The notes under the pieces were generated by a model. The model had not been told where the DNA came from. It worked only from the letters and a program-made list of their open reading frames with translations, and did not search any database. Of a stretch of 64,000 nucleotides of DNA, positions 1 through 9,730 are shown piece by piece (the stretch's first letter is position 1; each line of letters starts with the position of its first letter). Where the stretch lies: positions 83,215-147,214 of the forward strand of contig NZ_JAERRK010000024.1 in NCBI RefSeq assembly GCF_016741775.1, in the 5' to 3' direction. A program made the position numbers and the translations under genes. This DNA comes from Streptomyces actinomycinicus. GTDB lineage: Bacteria; Actinomycetota; Actinomycetes; Streptomycetales; Streptomycetaceae.

Positions 1-139
1 GACCGTGCCACAGGAGCATCCAGATCTGGCCGGAGGAAGGGGTGACGAGGGCGCGGAGCAGGGCCTCGTAGGCGTCGTAGCGTCCGGGCGTGACCTGGCG
101 CAGCGTGTTCTCCACGCTGCCGCTGTGGCTCGCGCTCAC
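1..139 (-). CDS. SseB-family protein, partial (C-terminal part outside window)
   Basis: Only the first 46 codons are present, because the gene runs off the left edge. The reverse-strand reading frame gives an N terminus containing VENTLRQVTPGRYDAYEALL followed by GQIWMLLWHG. I recognise this as the N terminus of Streptomyces 'enhanced serine sensitivity' SseB-like proteins. The start is taken as the GTG at 139-137, preceded by GAAGGG. A second SseB-type gene lies downstream of its start on the same strand at 293-1084, and its C-terminal RPFY motif is also typical of this family. The function is not established; the family name comes from a serine-sensitivity phenotype in E. coli. Confidence 0.7.
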   Translation of the reverse strand, partial: MSASHSGSVENTLRQVTPGRYDAYEALLRALVTPSSGQIWMLLWHG

Positions 140-292
140 CTGTCATGCCCTTCTCTGTCAGTGCCCCGCGTTCGGAGACAGCTTATGCGCCCGGTGGCTC
201 GGGGCCTTCGGTTCGTGCGCGCGTGCGGGTGTGCGGTGGGGACGCGCGCGGCTCCCCGCGCCCCCGGAGCCCGCTGCCCCACGGCCCGCTGA

Positions 293-1084
293 TCAGTGTC
301 CGTACTGATAGAAGGGGCGGACGTTGTCCTTCAGCCAGCCGGCCACCGGGTCGTCGGTCACGTCCAGCAGGACCAGGTTCACCGGCCACTTGACCGGGAC
401 TTTGCCCAGGGCCTTGCCCAGGGCCTCCAGCGGACGGGCGCGCAGGTCACCCTCCCACTGGGAGAGTTCGACGCCCACGAACATCACCGGGTCGGCCGTC
501 TCGACGGCGGCCAGGCAGCGGCGGGCGGTGCGGACCACGCCCGTCTCGGCGAACTCGGCCGAGGCGGCGGCGAGGAAGTCGACCGGGTCGTCCTGCCAGT
601 CGGGCTCGAAGAGCCGGACCCGGCCGCCGGTGCCGGGGCCGTCGAGCGGGGTGCGCCCCGCGCGGCACAGCTCGGCCACCGCCTCGGGCGGCAGCGGTAT
701 GCCGACCACACCGCCCGGGTTCACGGCCATGCCCGCCTGCGGCGGCAGCCCCTGGGCGAACTCGACGGCGGGGGCGATGGTGTACGACATGTGGGAGCCG
801 GCCACCTGGCGCAGCTGCTCCTCGGAGCTGAACACCGGGACGTACACCTGGCCCTCGATCTCGAGGGTGGGCAGGTCCAGCGGGCCGCTGTCCGGGCCGC
901 CGCCGCCGGGCAGCGGGATCCACAGGAAGCTGCGGCCGAGCACCTCGACGATCCGGCCGCCCGCCGAGGGGACGCCGAGGGAGGCCGACAGCGCCTCCTC
1001 CAGCTCGTTGCCGGGCCAACCGCCGTGCGGGTGGGGGTGCGCCTGTGCCGGGAAGTCCGCGGGAAAGTCCGCCGGGAAGTCCAT
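293..1084 (-). CDS. SseB-family protein
   Basis: The protein has 263 residues, is soluble and has no signal peptide. The N terminus repeats DFPA three times (DFPADFPADFPA), encoded by a short in-frame DNA repeat, so part of it may be slippage-prone or the true start may lie inside it. The middle and C terminus carry SseB-like blocks: VYVPVFSSEEQL, a GVVGIPLPPEAV block and a terminal WLKDNVRPFYQ. SseB proteins are poorly characterised; overexpression alters serine sensitivity in E. coli. It sits beside another SseB-like gene and 1.2 kb from glycine/serine metabolism genes, which is suggestive only. The family is well supported and the function is not known. Confidence 0.75.
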   Translation of the reverse strand: MDFPADFPADFPAQAHPHPHGGWPGNELEEALSASLGVPSAGGRIVEVLGRSFLWIPLPGGGGPDSGPLDLPTLEIEGQVYVPVFSSEEQLRQVAGSHMSYTIAPAVEFAQGLPPQAGMAVNPGGVVGIPLPPEAVAELCRAGRTPLDGPGTGGRVRLFEPDWQDDPVDFLAAASAEFAETGVVRTARRCLAAVETADPVMFVGVELSQWEGDLRARPLEALGKALGKVPVKWPVNLVLLDVTDDPVAGWLKDNVRPFYQYGH

Positions 1085-1150
1085 CTGCCTACCGCCTGCT
1101 GGTCATCACTGCTGTGAGCAAGAAGGCTAGCGGGTGGCTGTGACAGCCCC

Positions 1151-1819
1151 TCACCGAGTGAAGCCGACGCGGCTCAGCACGCCCGCGGCGTCCCGGTCCA
1201 GCAGCACCGCCGAACCGCAGCCGGCGGGCAGCTCGCCCTTCTCCACCGCGCGCAGCAGACGGTCGGTCGCCCGGCGGTGCCGGCTGAAGGCGTAGCGGGA
1301 GACGCCCCGGCCGCGCTCGCGCTGGCCCTGCCGGGCCGTCTCGGGGTGCACGTCGAGCAGGAGCAGGTGCAGGGTGCCGCCGCGGCGCCGGGCCTCACGG
1401 GCCAGCCAGGCGCGCACCCAGGCCTGGGTGCCGCAGTCGTGCACGACGATCCCCTCGCCGGTGCGCAGGGCACGGCGCAGTCCGGCGTAGTGGGCGAGGC
1501 GGACCAGCGGGCGGTAGAGCGCGTAGGGGAGGCGGCGGGGGACGCGGGCGTCCCAGCGGTCGCGGGTGTCCTGGGAGTCGATGCGGTGGCCGGTGACCGC
1601 GCGGTGCATGAGGGTGGACTTGCCGCTGCCGGGCAGGCCGGTGATCACCACCAGGTCGCCGGCGCCGAAGAGCAGGGCGTGCGGGCTGCGGCCGGCGCGG
1701 TCGCGCAGGTCGCGGACGACCGGTGCGGTCCGGTCCGCGCAGTGCTCGCGGGCCGGGGCGGAGGGCTGCTTCGGCATCGCGATGCCGGCGTTCGTGGCGT
1801 AGGCCGAGGTCCTGTTCAC
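1151..1819 (-). CDS. P-loop AAA-family ATPase / kinase-like protein
   Basis: A Walker A motif GLPGSGKST lies near residue 50 and is followed by about 140 residues rich in arginine, including HDCGTQAWVRAWLAR and a LLLLDV strand that could be a Walker-B-like element. This resembles the small AAA_33-type nucleoside or polynucleotide kinase-like P-loop proteins found in streptomycetes. The preferred start is the GTG at 1819, because GGAGGA lies seven bases upstream. An ATG at 1837 (preceded by AGAGGGA) would add six residues. It is transcribed divergently from the glycine riboswitch operon. The substrate is unknown. Confidence 0.6.
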   Translation of the reverse strand: MNRTSAYATNAGIAMPKQPSAPAREHCADRTAPVVRDLRDRAGRSPHALLFGAGDLVVITGLPGSGKSTLMHRAVTGHRIDSQDTRDRWDARVPRRLPYALYRPLVRLAHYAGLRRALRTGEGIVVHDCGTQAWVRAWLAREARRRGGTLHLLLLDVHPETARQGQRERGRGVSRYAFSRHRRATDRLLRAVEKGELPAGCGSAVLLDRDAAGVLSRVGFTR

Positions 1820-2002
1820 CGTGATCGTCCTCCCCATGGGCTCGGTCCCTCTCATGCCCGTTGTATGTAAAGAGAAGGTAATGGGCAACGGTAGGGGGTT
1901 CGTGCGCGTAGTGCCACAGCTCGGTTACAGATGCGGGGCCCTGACGGGTGGGGGTGCGGCGTGCAATGATGTGGCCGCCAACTGCATACCGGCCGTTTGA
2001 AT

Positions 2003-2208
2003 CCGCGCGGGAGAGTTCCCAGCAGCCTTCGCTGGGGCGCCGAAGGAGCAAGTCCCTCCCTTGAATCTCTCAGGCCCCGTTACCGCGCGGGCGAGGCACA
2101 TCTGAAAAGCGGGCCGCTGTGTCAGTGGCCCCACCCAAGGTGCAAGCCGTGGTCGTCCCTGTGGCGGTCGCGGCGAACCTCTCAGGTTCCGATGACAGAT
2201 GGGGAGGA
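2003..2208 (+). promoter_or_regulatory. Tandem glycine riboswitch
   Basis: Two consecutive glycine-aptamer cores are readable. The first has CGGGAGAGTT, then GCGCCGAAGGAGCAAG, then CTCTCAGGC and a closing ATCTGAA. The second has CCACCCAAGGTGCAAGCCG, then CTCTCAGG and the closing GACAGATGGGGAGG. These are the known conserved segments of the tandem gcvT-motif riboswitch, with a short linker between the aptamers. It lies directly upstream of gcvT, the classic position, and should turn on glycine cleavage when glycine is abundant. Confidence 0.9.
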
Positions 2209-2220
2209 AGTTCCTCGCCC

Positions 2221-2254
2221 TCCCCCACGCTCGGCATTCGCTCGCGCGGGGGGA
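2221..2254 (+). repeat. GC-rich hairpin between riboswitch and gcvT
   Basis: The left arm TCCCCCACGC pairs with GCGCGGGGGGA (one mismatch) around a 13-base loop. The motif, C-tract plus ACGCTCGGC plus G-tract, is of the kind dispersed in many Streptomyces intergenic regions. There is no T-tract, so it does not look like a classical intrinsic terminator. Its position between the second aptamer and the gcvT ribosome site makes it the likely expression-platform element or an inserted REP-like repeat. Confidence 0.5.
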
Positions 2255-2285
2255 CCCCATGTCTGCCCTGGGAGACGACCGACCG

Positions 2286-3404
2286 ATGAGCAGTACAGAA
2301 CTCCGCCATACCGCGCTCGACGCCGTGCACCGCTCGCTGGGCGCGACGATGACCGACTTCGCCGGCTGGGACATGCCCCTGCGCTACGGCTCCGAGCGCG
2401 ACGAACACCTCGCCGTGCGGACGAAGGCCGGTCTCTTCGATCTCTCCCACATGGGCGAGATCACCGTCACCGGCGCCGAGGCGGCCGCCCTCCTGAACCA
2501 CGCCCTGGTGGGCAACATCGCCTCGGTCGGCGTCGGACGCGCCCGATACACCATGATCTGCCAGGCCGACGGCGGCATCCTGGACGACCTGATCGTCTAC
2601 CGGCTCGCCGAGACCGAGTACATGGTCGTGGCCAACGCCTCCAACGCCCAGGTCGTGCTGGACGCGCTGACCGAACGCGCCGCCGGCTTCGACGCCGAGG
2701 TCCGTGACGACCGGGACGCGTACGCGCTGCTCGCGGTACAGGGTCCTCAGTCCCCCGGCATCCTGAAGTCCCTCACCGACGCCGACCTGGACGGTCTGAA
2801 GTACTACGCCGGCCTGCCCGGCACCGTCGCCGGCGTCCCGGCGCTGATCGCCCGCACCGGTTACACCGGCGAGGACGGCTTCGAGCTGTTCGTGAAGCCG
2901 GAGCACGCCGTGGAGCTGTGGCAGGCGCTGACCAAGGCCGGCGAGGGCGTCGGTCTGGTCCCCTGCGGTCTGTCCTGCCGGGACACGCTCCGCCTGGAGG
3001 CGGGCATGCCGCTGTACGGGCACGAGCTGACCACCGCGCTGACCCCCTTCGACGCCGGCCTCGGCCGCGTGGTGAAGTTCGAGAAGGAAGGCGACTTCGT
3101 CGGGCGCGCGGCGCTGACCGAGGCCGCCGCCCGCGCGCAGGAGAACCCGCCGCGGGTCCTCGTCGGGCTGATCGCCGAGGGCCGCCGCGTCCCGCGCGCC
3201 GGGTACGCCGTCGTCGCCGGCGGCGAGGTGATCGGCGAGGTCACCTCGGGCGCCCCCTCCCCCACCCTGGGCAAGCCGATCGCCATGGCGTACGTCGACG
3301 CCGCGCACGCGGCGCCGGGCTCCGCGGGCGTCGGCGTGGACATCCGAGGCAGTCACGAGCCGTACGAGGTCGTGGCGCTGCCGTTCTACAAGCGCCAGAA
3401 GTAG
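2286..3404 (+). CDS. gcvT: Glycine cleavage system T protein (aminomethyltransferase)
   Basis: The 372-residue protein is the usual length for GcvT. It transfers the methylene group from the aminomethyl-lipoyl H protein to tetrahydrofolate and releases ammonia. Typical blocks are FAGWDMPLRYG near the N terminus, LFDLSHMGEI, and the folate-domain ARTGYTGEDGFELF. The ATG at 2286 is chosen because GGAGACGACC precedes it. An ATG at 2199 would lie inside the riboswitch and is rejected. The next gene is gcvH after 116 bases. The P protein gene gcvP is not in the window. Control is by the tandem glycine riboswitch just upstream. Confidence 0.96.
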   Translation: MSSTELRHTALDAVHRSLGATMTDFAGWDMPLRYGSERDEHLAVRTKAGLFDLSHMGEITVTGAEAAALLNHALVGNIASVGVGRARYTMICQADGGILDDLIVYRLAETEYMVVANASNAQVVLDALTERAAGFDAEVRDDRDAYALLAVQGPQSPGILKSLTDADLDGLKYYAGLPGTVAGVPALIARTGYTGEDGFELFVKPEHAVELWQALTKAGEGVGLVPCGLSCRDTLRLEAGMPLYGHELTTALTPFDAGLGRVVKFEKEGDFVGRAALTEAAARAQENPPRVLVGLIAEGRRVPRAGYAVVAGGEVIGEVTSGAPSPTLGKPIAMAYVDAAHAAPGSAGVGVDIRGSHEPYEVVALPFYKRQK

Positions 3405-3520
3405 ACACTGGGCGCGGAACGTCCCCGTGACGTGACCCTGCGCACATTTCCGCTGCTCACGAGCAGTTCCAGCAGTCCCCCTTTCACCACCACTCCCGCG
3501 CGTACAGGAGAATTCAGGCC

Positions 3521-3898
3521 ATGAGCAACCCCCAGCAGCTGCGCTACAGCAAGGAGCACGAGTGGCTGTCGGCCGCCGAGGACGGCGTTTCGACGGTCGG
3601 TATCACCGAGTTCGCGGCGAACGCGCTCGGCGATGTGGTCTACGCCCAGCTCCCCGAGGTCGGCTCCACGGTCGCCGCGGGCGAGACCTGTGGTGAGCTG
3701 GAGTCGACCAAGTCCGTCTCGGACCTGTACTCGCCGGTCGCCGGCGAGGTCACCGAGATCAACGAGGACGTCGTCAACGACCCGTCGCTGGTGAACTCCG
3801 CCCCCTTCGAGGGCGGCTGGCTGTTCAAGGTACGCGTCACCGAGGAGCCGGCCGACCTGCTCTCCGCCGACGAGTACGCCGCCCACACCGCCGGCTGA
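3521..3898 (+). CDS. gcvH: Glycine cleavage system H protein
   Basis: The 125-residue lipoyl carrier shuttles the aminomethyl group between the P, T and L proteins. The lipoylation lysine is in GELESTKSVSDLYSP, about residue 67. The N-terminal YSKEHEWLS is typical of the family. It follows gcvT and precedes glyA by 14 bases, with AGGAG just before glyA, so the three genes form one operon. It has the normal length and start, with ACAGGAGAATTCAGGCC before the ATG. Confidence 0.97.
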   Translation: MSNPQQLRYSKEHEWLSAAEDGVSTVGITEFAANALGDVVYAQLPEVGSTVAAGETCGELESTKSVSDLYSPVAGEVTEINEDVVNDPSLVNSAPFEGGWLFKVRVTEEPADLLSADEYAAHTAG

Positions 3899-3912
3899 GG
3901 AGTCGTAGCCGT

Positions 3913-5178
3913 ATGACTGTCCTGAACACGTCCCTGCACGAGCTGGACCCGGAGATCGCGGCCGCGGTCGACGCCGAGCTGCACCGTCAGCAGTCGACCC
4001 TGGAGATGATCGCCTCCGAGAACTTCGCGCCGCTCGCGGTGATGGAGGCCCAGGGCTCGGTCCTCACCAACAAGTACGCCGAGGGCTACCCGGGCCGCCG
4101 CTACTACGGCGGCTGCGAGCACGTCGACGTCGCCGAGCAGATCGCCATCGACCGGATCAAGGAGCTGTTCGGCGCCGAGTACGCCAACGTGCAGCCCCAC
4201 TCCGGCGCCTCCGCGAACCAGGCGGCCCTGTTCGCGCTGGCCCAGCCCGGGGACACCATCCTCGGCCTGGACCTGGCGCACGGCGGTCACCTGACCCACG
4301 GGATGCGGCTGAACTTCTCCGGCAAGCAGTTCGACGTGGTCGCCTACCACGTGGACGTCGAGACCGGCCTGGTCGACATGGCCGAGGTCGAGCGGCTCGC
4401 CAAGGAGCACCGCCCGAAGGTGATCATCGCCGGCTGGTCGGCGTACCCGCGGCAGCTGGACTTCGCCGAGTTCCGCCGGATCGCCGACGAGGTCGAGGCC
4501 TACCTGTGGGTCGACATGGCCCACTTCGCGGGCCTGGTGGCCGCCGGGCTGCACCCCAACCCGGTGGAGCACGCGCACGTCGTCACCTCGACCACCCACA
4601 AGACGCTGGGCGGCCCCCGCGGCGGCATCATCCTGGCCAAGAAGGAGTTCGCGAAGAAGCTGAACTCCTCCGTCTTCCCGGGCTTCCAGGGCGGCCCCCT
4701 GGAGCACGTGATCGCGGCGAAGGCGGTCTCCTTCAAGGTCGCCGCCTCGGCGGACTTCAAGGAGCGCCAGCAGCGTACGGTGGAGGGTGCGCGCATCCTC
4801 GCCGAGCGGCTGACCGCCCCGGACGCCCGTGAGGCCGGGATCAACGTGCTCTCCGGCGGCACGGACGTGCACCTGATCCTGGTGGATCTGCGTGAGTCCG
4901 AGCTGGACGGGCAGCAGGCCGAGGACCGGCTGCACGAGGTCGGCATCACGGTCAACCGCAACGCGGTCCCGAACGACCCTCGCCCGCCGATGGTCACCTC
5001 GGGTCTGCGCATCGGTACGCCGGCCCTGGCGACCCGCGGTTTCACGGCCGAGGACTTCGCCGAGGTCGCGGACGTGATCGCGGCGGCGCTGAAGCCGTCC
5101 TACGACGCGGAGGGCCTGCGGGCGCGCGTGAAGGCGCTCGCCGACAAGCACCCGCTCTACGCGGTTCTGAACAAGTAA
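3913..5178 (+). CDS. glyA: Serine hydroxymethyltransferase
   Basis: The 421-residue PLP enzyme interconverts glycine plus 5,10-methylene-THF with serine plus THF. The PLP lysine is in VTSTTHKTLGGPRGG. The N-terminal block LEMIASENFAP and the NKYAEGYPGRRYYGG segment are hallmark SHMT sequences. It lies directly after gcvH and upstream of sdaA. The operon can therefore take two glycines to one serine (with CO2 and ammonia lost) and then to pyruvate, which fits glycine catabolism under riboswitch control. Confidence 0.97.
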   Translation: MTVLNTSLHELDPEIAAAVDAELHRQQSTLEMIASENFAPLAVMEAQGSVLTNKYAEGYPGRRYYGGCEHVDVAEQIAIDRIKELFGAEYANVQPHSGASANQAALFALAQPGDTILGLDLAHGGHLTHGMRLNFSGKQFDVVAYHVDVETGLVDMAEVERLAKEHRPKVIIAGWSAYPRQLDFAEFRRIADEVEAYLWVDMAHFAGLVAAGLHPNPVEHAHVVTSTTHKTLGGPRGGIILAKKEFAKKLNSSVFPGFQGGPLEHVIAAKAVSFKVAASADFKERQQRTVEGARILAERLTAPDAREAGINVLSGGTDVHLILVDLRESELDGQQAEDRLHEVGITVNRNAVPNDPRPPMVTSGLRIGTPALATRGFTAEDFAEVADVIAAALKPSYDAEGLRARVKALADKHPLYAVLNK

Positions 5179-5294
5179 GTCACGTTTCACGGGGCACCGC
5201 GCACACTGGAGGTACCGGCGTGCGCGGTGCCCGCGCCCTGTACCACCGGTTTTCGCACCGCCCCTTGCACCACCCCCGTATTGAGGAGTCATCC

Positions 5295-6662
<1,368 letters not shown>

Positions 6663-6801
6663 CGGGCGAGGTCCGGCAGGCGCCGGCCCCGGCTGCGGCT
6701 GCGGCTGACAGGCGACGGCCGACGGCGGTGGCCGCAGGCGGTCGCCGCCGGGCCGTGGCAGGCGGGCGGCCGACGGACGCCGGCCGAGGAGGGGGCAGGC
6801 T

Positions 6802-7761
6802 GTGCACGCGGTGGTGGCGGAGGTCTGGCGGGGCGACTTCCTGGAGTCGGTGCACCACGGGACGGTCCATGCGGCCGGCCCGCGGGGACGCACCGTGCTG
6901 AGTGTCGGTGAGACGGACCGCCCCCTGTACCCGCGGTCGGCCAACAAGCCGCTCCAGGCACTCGGCATGCTGCGGGCCGGCCTCGGCCTGGACGGCGAAC
7001 TGCTGGCGCTGGCGTGCGCCAGCCACTCCGGCGAGGCGTTCCACCTCGACGGCGTGCGCAGGATCCTCCGGGGCGCCGGCCTGGACCCGGGTGCGCTGCG
7101 GTGCACGCCGGGACTGCCCCTCGGCGAGGACGCGCTGCGCGCCCACCTCATGTCCGGCGGCGGCCCCGCCCCGCTGACGATGAACTGCTCGGGCAAGCAC
7201 GCGGCGATGCTCGCCACCTGCGTCGCGGCCGGCTGGGACACGGCCACGTACCTGGACCCGCGGCACCCGCTGCAGCGTGCCCTGCGCGAGACCGTCGAGG
7301 ACCTGGCCGGCGAGAAGGTCGCCGCCACCGGGGTCGACGGCTGCGGCGCGCCGCTGTTCGCCCTCGGCTACCGGGGTCTGGCGCGGGCGTTCGCCACGCT
7401 GGCGACGAGCGCGCCCGGCACCCTGGAGCACCGGGTCGCCCGGGCGATGAACCGGCACCCCGAGTACGTCGGCGGCACCGGCCGGGACGTGACCCGGCTG
7501 ATGCGGGCGCTGCCCGGCTCGGTGGCCAAGGACGGCGCCGAGGGCGTCTACGCGCTGGCGCTGCCCGACGGCTCCTCCGTCGCCCTGAAGATCGCCGACG
7601 GCTCCCGGCGGGCCCGCCCCGTCGTCATGGTGGCCGCGCTGCGCAGGCTCGGCGTGGCGACGGACGCGGACGAGACCCTCGCCGGCCTGGCCACCGTCCC
7701 GGTCCTCGGACACGGCGAACCGGTCGGCGCGGTACGGGCCGCGCGGGCACTGCGCGCGTAG
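6802..7761 (+). CDS. L-asparaginase, AnsA/asparaginase II family
   Basis: The 319-residue protein belongs to the asparaginase II family (PF06089), which is structurally beta-lactamase-like rather than the classical E. coli type. Diagnostic segments are RPLYPRSANKPLQALGML, containing the SxxK-like nucleophile region, ACASHSGEAFH, and NCSGKHAAMLATCVAAGW. It should hydrolyse asparagine to aspartate and ammonia. The start is a GTG following GAGGGGGCAGGCT. It follows sdaA by about 140 bases of GC-rich spacer with no obvious signal. No signal peptide is seen, so it is probably cytoplasmic. Confidence 0.85.
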   Translation: MHAVVAEVWRGDFLESVHHGTVHAAGPRGRTVLSVGETDRPLYPRSANKPLQALGMLRAGLGLDGELLALACASHSGEAFHLDGVRRILRGAGLDPGALRCTPGLPLGEDALRAHLMSGGGPAPLTMNCSGKHAAMLATCVAAGWDTATYLDPRHPLQRALRETVEDLAGEKVAATGVDGCGAPLFALGYRGLARAFATLATSAPGTLEHRVARAMNRHPEYVGGTGRDVTRLMRALPGSVAKDGAEGVYALALPDGSSVALKIADGSRRARPVVMVAALRRLGVATDADETLAGLATVPVLGHGEPVGAVRAARALRA

Positions 7762-7824
7762 GACGACGGCGCTCGCGCGTCGCCCGGACGCCTCCTCCCG
7801 GTCATTCCCCGGACGTGTCGGCCT

Positions 7825-9489
7825 GTGACGGTCACGGGAAGCCGGCTGTACACGTCGGTACGAGGAGTGACTGTGCCCGGTTCCCCGCTCGGCGGACTGC
7901 CCGTGATGTGGCTGCGCGACAACTGCCCGTGCGCGCGGTGCCGTGATCCGCGTTCCGGGCAGAAGCTGTTCCAGATCTCTTCGCTGCCCGCCGGGCTGCG
8001 CATCGACTCGGCCGTCGAGAGGGACGGGACCGTCGAGGTGCTCTGGGCGCCCGACGGGCACCGCTCGGTGTACCCGGCGTCCTGGACGGCGGCCCACCGG
8101 CAGGGCGGGCCGGGCCGCCGGGATCCGCGCACCGAGGACGGCAAGGAACTGTGGACGGCGCGCGACCTGGCCGGGCGGCTGCCGGAGGCGGACTGGACCG
8201 CGTACCTGGAGGATCCGGCCGTACGCGCGCGGATGCTGCAGTCCGTGCTGCGGCTCGGCTTCATGGTGCTGCGCGGGGTGCCCCCGCACGAGGGCGAGGC
8301 GCTCGATGTGGCGGAGACCTTCGGGTTCGTCCGCGAGACCAACTACGGCAGGCTCTTCGACGTACGCGTCGTGCCCGACCCGAACAATCTCGCCTTCACC
8401 TCGGCGGCCGTCTCGCCGCACACCGACAACCCCTACCGTGATCCGGTGCCGACGCTCCAGCTGCTGCACTGTCTGGTCAACGACGCGGAGGGCGGCGACT
8501 CCGGTCTGGTGGACGGGTTCGGGGCGGCCGCGCTGCTGCGGCGCACGGACCCGGAGGCGTTCGAGGTGCTCACGCGGACGCCGGTGCCGTTCGTGTTCCG
8601 GGACGCGGACACCGAGCTGCGTGCCGAGCACCCGCTGATCGGCACCGATCCGCTCGGCCGGGTGCGCGAGGTGCGGTTCAACAACCGCTCCACCGGCACC
8701 CTGCGGCTGCCCGCCGGACAGCTGGAGGCGTTCTACCGCGCCTACCGCACCTTCGCCGAGCTGCTGCTCCGCCCGGAGCTGCGGCTGGACCTGCGGCTCG
8801 CGCCGGGCGACTGCCTGGTGTTGGACAACACCCGTCTGCTGCACGCCCGTACCGCGTTCGCCCGGGACGGGGCACGGCACCTCCAGGGCGCGTACGCCGA
8901 TCTGGACGGGCTGGCGAGCACGCTGGCGGTGCTGCGGCGGGCGGACTCCCTGGCGCCGCTGGCCGCGTTGTTCGCCGGGGCGGGGTCGGCGGAGTACCTG
9001 GGCGAGCCGGTGTCCATGGCCCAGCACATGCTGCAGGCCGGAGCCCTGGCCGAGGCCGCGGGCGCCCCGCCGCACCTGGTGGCCGCCGCTCTGCTGCACG
9101 ACGTCGGGCACGTGGACGGGGACGTGGTCACCGGGCGCGCCCTGATGTCCGGCAGCGACAACCGGCACAGCCACACCGGTGCCGACGCGCTGGGCCGCTG
9201 GTTCGGGCCCGAGGTCACCGAGCCGGTGCGGCTGCACGTGGCCGCGAAGCGCTATCTGTGCGCGGTGGAGCCGGGGTACCACGCCCGGCTGTCCGAGGCG
9301 TCGAAGTACACGCTGGAGGTCCAGGGCGGGGTGATGAGCCCGGTGCAGGCGGCCGAGTTCGCCGCGCTGCCGGGTGCCGCCGACGCGGTCGCCGTGCGCC
9401 GCTGGGACGACGAGGCCAAGGACCCGGACGCCTTCACCCCGCCGTTCGAGCACTTCCTCCCGCTGCTCACCGGGTTGCGGCGCGACTAG
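7825..9489 (+). CDS. Fused TmpA-like Fe(II)/2-oxoglutarate oxygenase and TmpB/PhnZ-like HD oxygenase
   Basis: The 554-residue protein has two enzymes in one chain. Residues 1-100 are the GBBH-type zinc domain (C34, C36, C39 and H79). Residues 100-370 form a TauD-like fold with the HTD iron motif at H199/D201 and a distal H340. Residues 385-554 match the PhnZ/TmpB mixed-valent diiron family: Y391, E394, H401, H425-D426, H448 or H450, H471, K475 and D528. The spacing is nearly identical to PhnZ Y24/E27/H34/H58-D59/H80/H104/K108/D161 as I recall it. Known relatives work as separate proteins, hydroxylating then cleaving 2-(trimethylammonio)- or 2-amino-ethylphosphonate to glycine betaine or glycine plus phosphate. 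The GBBH-type N domain favours the trimethylated substrate. This substrate call is inference. Confidence 0.8.
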   Translation: MTVTGSRLYTSVRGVTVPGSPLGGLPVMWLRDNCPCARCRDPRSGQKLFQISSLPAGLRIDSAVERDGTVEVLWAPDGHRSVYPASWTAAHRQGGPGRRDPRTEDGKELWTARDLAGRLPEADWTAYLEDPAVRARMLQSVLRLGFMVLRGVPPHEGEALDVAETFGFVRETNYGRLFDVRVVPDPNNLAFTSAAVSPHTDNPYRDPVPTLQLLHCLVNDAEGGDSGLVDGFGAAALLRRTDPEAFEVLTRTPVPFVFRDADTELRAEHPLIGTDPLGRVREVRFNNRSTGTLRLPAGQLEAFYRAYRTFAELLLRPELRLDLRLAPGDCLVLDNTRLLHARTAFARDGARHLQGAYADLDGLASTLAVLRRADSLAPLAALFAGAGSAEYLGEPVSMAQHMLQAGALAEAAGAPPHLVAAALLHDVGHVDGDVVTGRALMSGSDNRHSHTGADALGRWFGPEVTEPVRLHVAAKRYLCAVEPGYHARLSEASKYTLEVQGGVMSPVQAAEFAALPGAADAVAVRRWDDEAKDPDAFTPPFEHFLPLLTGLRRD

Positions 9490-9511
9490 CGAGCCGGCAG
9501 CAGGGCAAGCC

Positions 9512-9657
9512 GGGAGCGAGGCAGGCGGGGCCCGGGGCAGGTCCGGGAGCAAGGCAGGCGGGGCCCGGGGCAGGTCCGGGAGCAAGGCAGGCGGGGCCCG
9601 GGGCAGGTACGGGAGCAAGGCAGGCGGGGCCCGGGGCAGGTACGGGAGCGAGGCAGG
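9512..9657. repeat. 33-bp tandem repeat, about 4.4 copies
   Basis: The unit begins GGGAGCRAGGCAGGCGGGGC and is repeated head to tail at 9512, 9545, 9578 and 9611, with a partial fifth copy at 9644. Copies differ at only two positions. The block lies between two convergent genes (the HD fusion and the phospholipase C). No single copy forms a strong hairpin with a T-tract, so a terminator role is not obvious. The array is probably a variable-number minisatellite. Confidence 0.85.
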
Positions 9658-9730
9658 GGGGCGGAGGACGGCCGCGGGGCGGGAGCGGAGGCGGGACCGG
9701 CCGCCGTGGGCCGGCCCCGCCTCATGCCCG

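Noticed and set aside
2199..2285. Upstream ATG of gcvT at 2199
   Set aside because: It lies in the closing stem of the second glycine aptamer, and the resulting N terminus is not found in GcvT proteins.
9512..9657. Possible CRISPR array or coding repeat
   Set aside because: There are no spacers, and the open frame through it is a by-product of high GC without a start site or homology.
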